DNA of 64,000 nt from Actinernus sp. WN-2022 (Eukaryota; Cnidaria; Anthozoa; Actiniaria; Actinernidae), in assembly GCA_030867875.1 (NCBI GenBank), contig JAOWCC010000577.1:82813740-82877739 (forward strand), read 5' to 3'. The number at the start of each line of letters is the position of its first letter. Position 1 is the stretch's first letter. The notes below the pieces were generated by a model. It had not been told where the DNA came from. It was given only the letters and a program-made list of their open reading frames with translations, and searched no databases. Made by a program: the position numbers and the translations under genes. Shown here piece after piece: positions 61,126 to 64,000 of this stretch.

Positions 61126-62264
61126 ATGTGTATATGTGCTTGTATAAGACAAGCATTGCCAATTCATCCTTATTTTAATTGTATTTATATGTCCAATTAG
61201 TGTATATTATATGTATTAAATGTAAAAAATATTTATCAGATTAGTGTGTATTAAGTGTACATTATAGTGTATATTTTAGTGACAGTGATTGTAATTTGGT
61301 TTGGTTATTTTTTGTGTTTTATTATATTTTGTGTTTTATTATATATGTATATTAAGATGTAATGTAATCATGGCGATACGACATGACTTAATATGATGAA
61401 TATAGCGATATGATATAATATAGTGATATGATGATAGATCCCTAGAGTGATATAATGATAGATGATAGATGCAAATTTATGATATAATGATAGATGTAAT
61501 TTTTTGTGATAGATGTTAGATGTAATGATATATGATTTGTTATGATGTTATATAATAATGGCCAATAATGGTCAGTGAAGTAGTGTATTGATTATTTTAA
61601 TATGGTGATTGATTAATTTGTTAGGTGTGATAAATTATATGGTCAAAGAGGCACAACAAAGTCCAAGGATGGGAAGTACAACAAAGCTGGGATGGGAAGT
61701 ACAACAAAGTTGGGAAGTACAACAAAGCCTAAGGATGGAAAGTACAACAAAGCTAAAGGATGGGAAATAAAACAAAAATTAAAATAGATGAGAAGTACAA
61801 CAAAGCTGAAGATGAGAAGTACAACAAAGCTGAAGATGAGAAGAGAAAGGACTGGTTTATATGACTGTTTATATATGACATGGATGTGACAAGACCACAA
61901 TGACATCGCTAGAAGACTACATGACATGAAGGCACCGAGGCATCGCACCGACACGGTCAGAAGATTAGATTTCCAGATGAGATGTTATGATTAGATAATA
62001 TGATTAGATGATATGACTGGATGAAGAGACTTGATGAAGATGAGGATGGCAACTAGACGAGGATATCAGTGATGATACCCACAGTAGTATAGTTGAGCGT
62101 GCTTGAATAATAAAATAAGATAAAAAAGGTGTGTTTGAATAAATACGGTGCGCTCGAACAGTTGACCCCCAGGGCAAGGAAATAGAATAGTACCGATTAT
62201 ATTGATTATATATATTTTTCATATTACTGAGTTAGTATTAAGTTTTTAGTCCCGAGTTGATTTC
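61120..62264 (+). repeat. Repeat R, copy 2, without element B
   Basis: It matches copy 1 nearly base for base (small differences such as an extra TTTTGTGTTTTATTATA at about 61327), including the minisatellite at 61646-61850. The insertion point of element B is intact at 62208-62212, making it a natural empty site. Confidence 0.9.
62208..62212. other. Empty target site corresponding to element B
   Basis: TTGATT-ATATA-TATTTTTC: the left and right flanks of element B joined with one ATATA. Confidence 0.85.
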
Positions 62265-64000
62265 TTTTCTTCTCATCTATTTTAATTTTTGTTTTATTTC
62301 CCATCCTTTAGCTTTGTTGTACTTTCCATCCTTAGGCTTTGTTGTACTTCCCAACTTTGTTGTACTTCCCATCCCAGCTTTGTTGTACTTCCCATCCTTG
62401 GACTTTGTTGTGCCTCTTTGACCATATAATTTATCACACCTAACAAATTAATCAATCACCATATTAAAATAATCAATACACTACTTCACTGACCATTATT
62501 GGCCATTATTATATAACATCATAACAAATCATATATCATTACATCTAACATCTATCACAAAAAATTACATCTATCATTATATCATAAATTTGCATCTATC
62601 ATCTATCATTATATCACTCTAGGGATCTATCATCATATCACTATATTATATCATATCGCTATATTCATCATATTAAGTCATGTCGTATCGCCATGATTAC
62701 ATTACATCTTAATATACATATATAATAAAACACAAAAAATAACCAAACCAAATTACAATCACTGTCACTAAAATATACACTATAATGTACACTTAATACA
62801 CACTAATCTGATAAATATTTTTTACATTTAATACATATAATATACACTAATTGGACATATAAATACAATTTAAATACAATTAAAATAAGGATGAATTGGC
62901 AATGCTTGTCTTATACAAGCACATATACACATATCAATGCTTGTCTTATACAAGCACATATACACATATCAATGTCATGTAGTCTTCTAGCGATGTCATT
63001 GTGGTCTTGTCACATCCATGTCATATATAAACAGTCACATCCATGTCATATATAAACAGTCATATAAACCAGTCCTTTCTCTTCTCATCTTCAGCTTTGT
63101 TGTACTTCTCATCTATTTTAATTTTTGTTTTATTTCCCATCCTTTAGCTTTGTTGTACTTTCCATCCTTAGGCTTTGTTGTACTTCCCAACTTTGTTGTA
63201 CTTCCCATCCCAGCTTTGTTGTACTTCCCATCCTTGGACTTTGTTGTGCCTCTTTGACCATATAATTTATCACACCTAACAAATTAATCAATCACCATAT
63301 TAAAATAATCAATACACTACTTCACTGACCATTATTGGCCATTATTATATAACATCATAACAAATCATATATCATTACATCTAACATCTATCACAAAAAA
63401 TTACATCTATCATTATATCATAAATTTGCATCTATCATCTATCATTATATCACTCTAGGGATCTATCATCATATCACTATATTATATCATATCGCTATAT
63501 TCATCATATTAAGTCATGTCGTATCGCCATGATTACATTACATCTTAATATACATATATAATAAAACACAAAAAATAACCAAACCAAATTACAATCACTG
63601 TCACTAAAATATACACTATAATGTACACTTAATACACACTAATCTGATAAATATTTTTTACATTTAATACATATAATATACACTAATTGGACATATAAAT
63701 ACAATTTAAATACAATTAAAATAAGGATGAATTGGCAATGCTTGTCTTATACAAGCACATATACACATATCAATGCTTGTCTTATACAAGCACATATACA
63801 CATATCAATGTCATGTAGTCTTCTAGCGATGTCATTGTGGTCTTGTCACATCCATGTCATATATAAACAGTCACATCCATGTCATATATAAACAGTCATA
63901 TAAACCAGTCCTTTCTCTTCTCATCTTCAGCTTTGTTGTACTTCTCATCTATTTTAATTTTTGTTTTATTTCCCATCCTTTAGCTTTGTTGTACTTTCCA
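62265..64000 (-). repeat. Inverted copies of repeat R in tandem, period 836 bp
   Basis: Sequence from about 62269 is the reverse complement of part of R. The same word CTCATCTATTTTA starts at 62272, 63108 and 63944, an exact 836-bp period, and the array leaves the window. Each unit ends in a doubled ATACACATATCAATG block and a doubled CACATCCATGTCATAT. Copy 2 and this array form a large inverted repeat with its turn at 62264. The hydrophobic frame at 63018-63257 is the minisatellite read in reverse. Confidence 0.88.

Overview
The window looks like nuclear DNA of an animal, most likely an anthozoan cnidarian (coral or sea anemone), although the sequence alone does not fix the species. Three things point that way: eukaryotic tRNA genes with internal promoters, spliced exons of a receptor tyrosine kinase, and two Polinton/Maverick (adintovirus-like) elements. 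Several of the elements' proteins of unknown function belong to families I remember as common in cnidarian genomes; that is recall, not a search.

Layout. (1) 1-2959 is the right-hand end of Polinton 'element A' (minus-strand penton-like protein, chromodomain integrase, two small genes, and a GC-rich terminus dense in promoter motifs). It ends in ACTACT exactly where a tRNA array begins. (2) 2960-41374 is a head-to-tail array of 14 complete units and one truncated unit (full units 2571-2588 bp). Each complete unit carries one tRNA-Pro(UGG) gene and one tRNA-Arg(UCU) gene: 15 Pro and 14 Arg copies in all. The last three Arg copies are damaged. (3) 41375-43725 is ordinary AT-rich DNA with degenerate repeats and three in-phase exons of a receptor tyrosine kinase, cut off just after the glycine-rich loop by the start of repeat 'R'. 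(4) 43726-44831 and 60285-60341 are the two halves of one copy of R. (5) Inside it, at 44832-60284, sits a complete 15.45-kb Polinton, 'element B'. It has 267-bp identical terminal inverted repeats, a 5-6 bp target duplication, and 15 open genes. These include protein-primed DNA polymerase B, a DDE integrase, a packaging ATPase, a major capsid protein, a penton-like protein and several membrane proteins. (6) 61120-62264 is a second copy of R that lacks the Polinton and preserves the empty insertion site. 62265-64000 holds further R copies in inverted orientation with an exact 836-bp period.

How the genes fit together. Element B has a replication pair (PolB and integrase, tail to tail with overlapping stop codons) and a morphogenesis block (ATPase, capsid and penton proteins, and membrane-segment proteins), so it reads as an endogenous virus-like transposon that can replicate, integrate and probably form particles. 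No adenovirus-type protease was recognised. The polymerase instead carries SAP-like, OTU-like, zinc-finger and endonuclease-like segments before its exonuclease. The outer 128 bp of each terminal repeat is itself an imperfect palindrome centred on GTTTAAAC.

The points most worth a second look are: the two-tRNA tandem array and its Arg trailer; element A landing within about 6 bp of a tRNA gene's 3' end; the adenovirus-ITR-like terminus of element A; the hairpin termini and multi-domain polymerase of element B; and the broken kinase gene.
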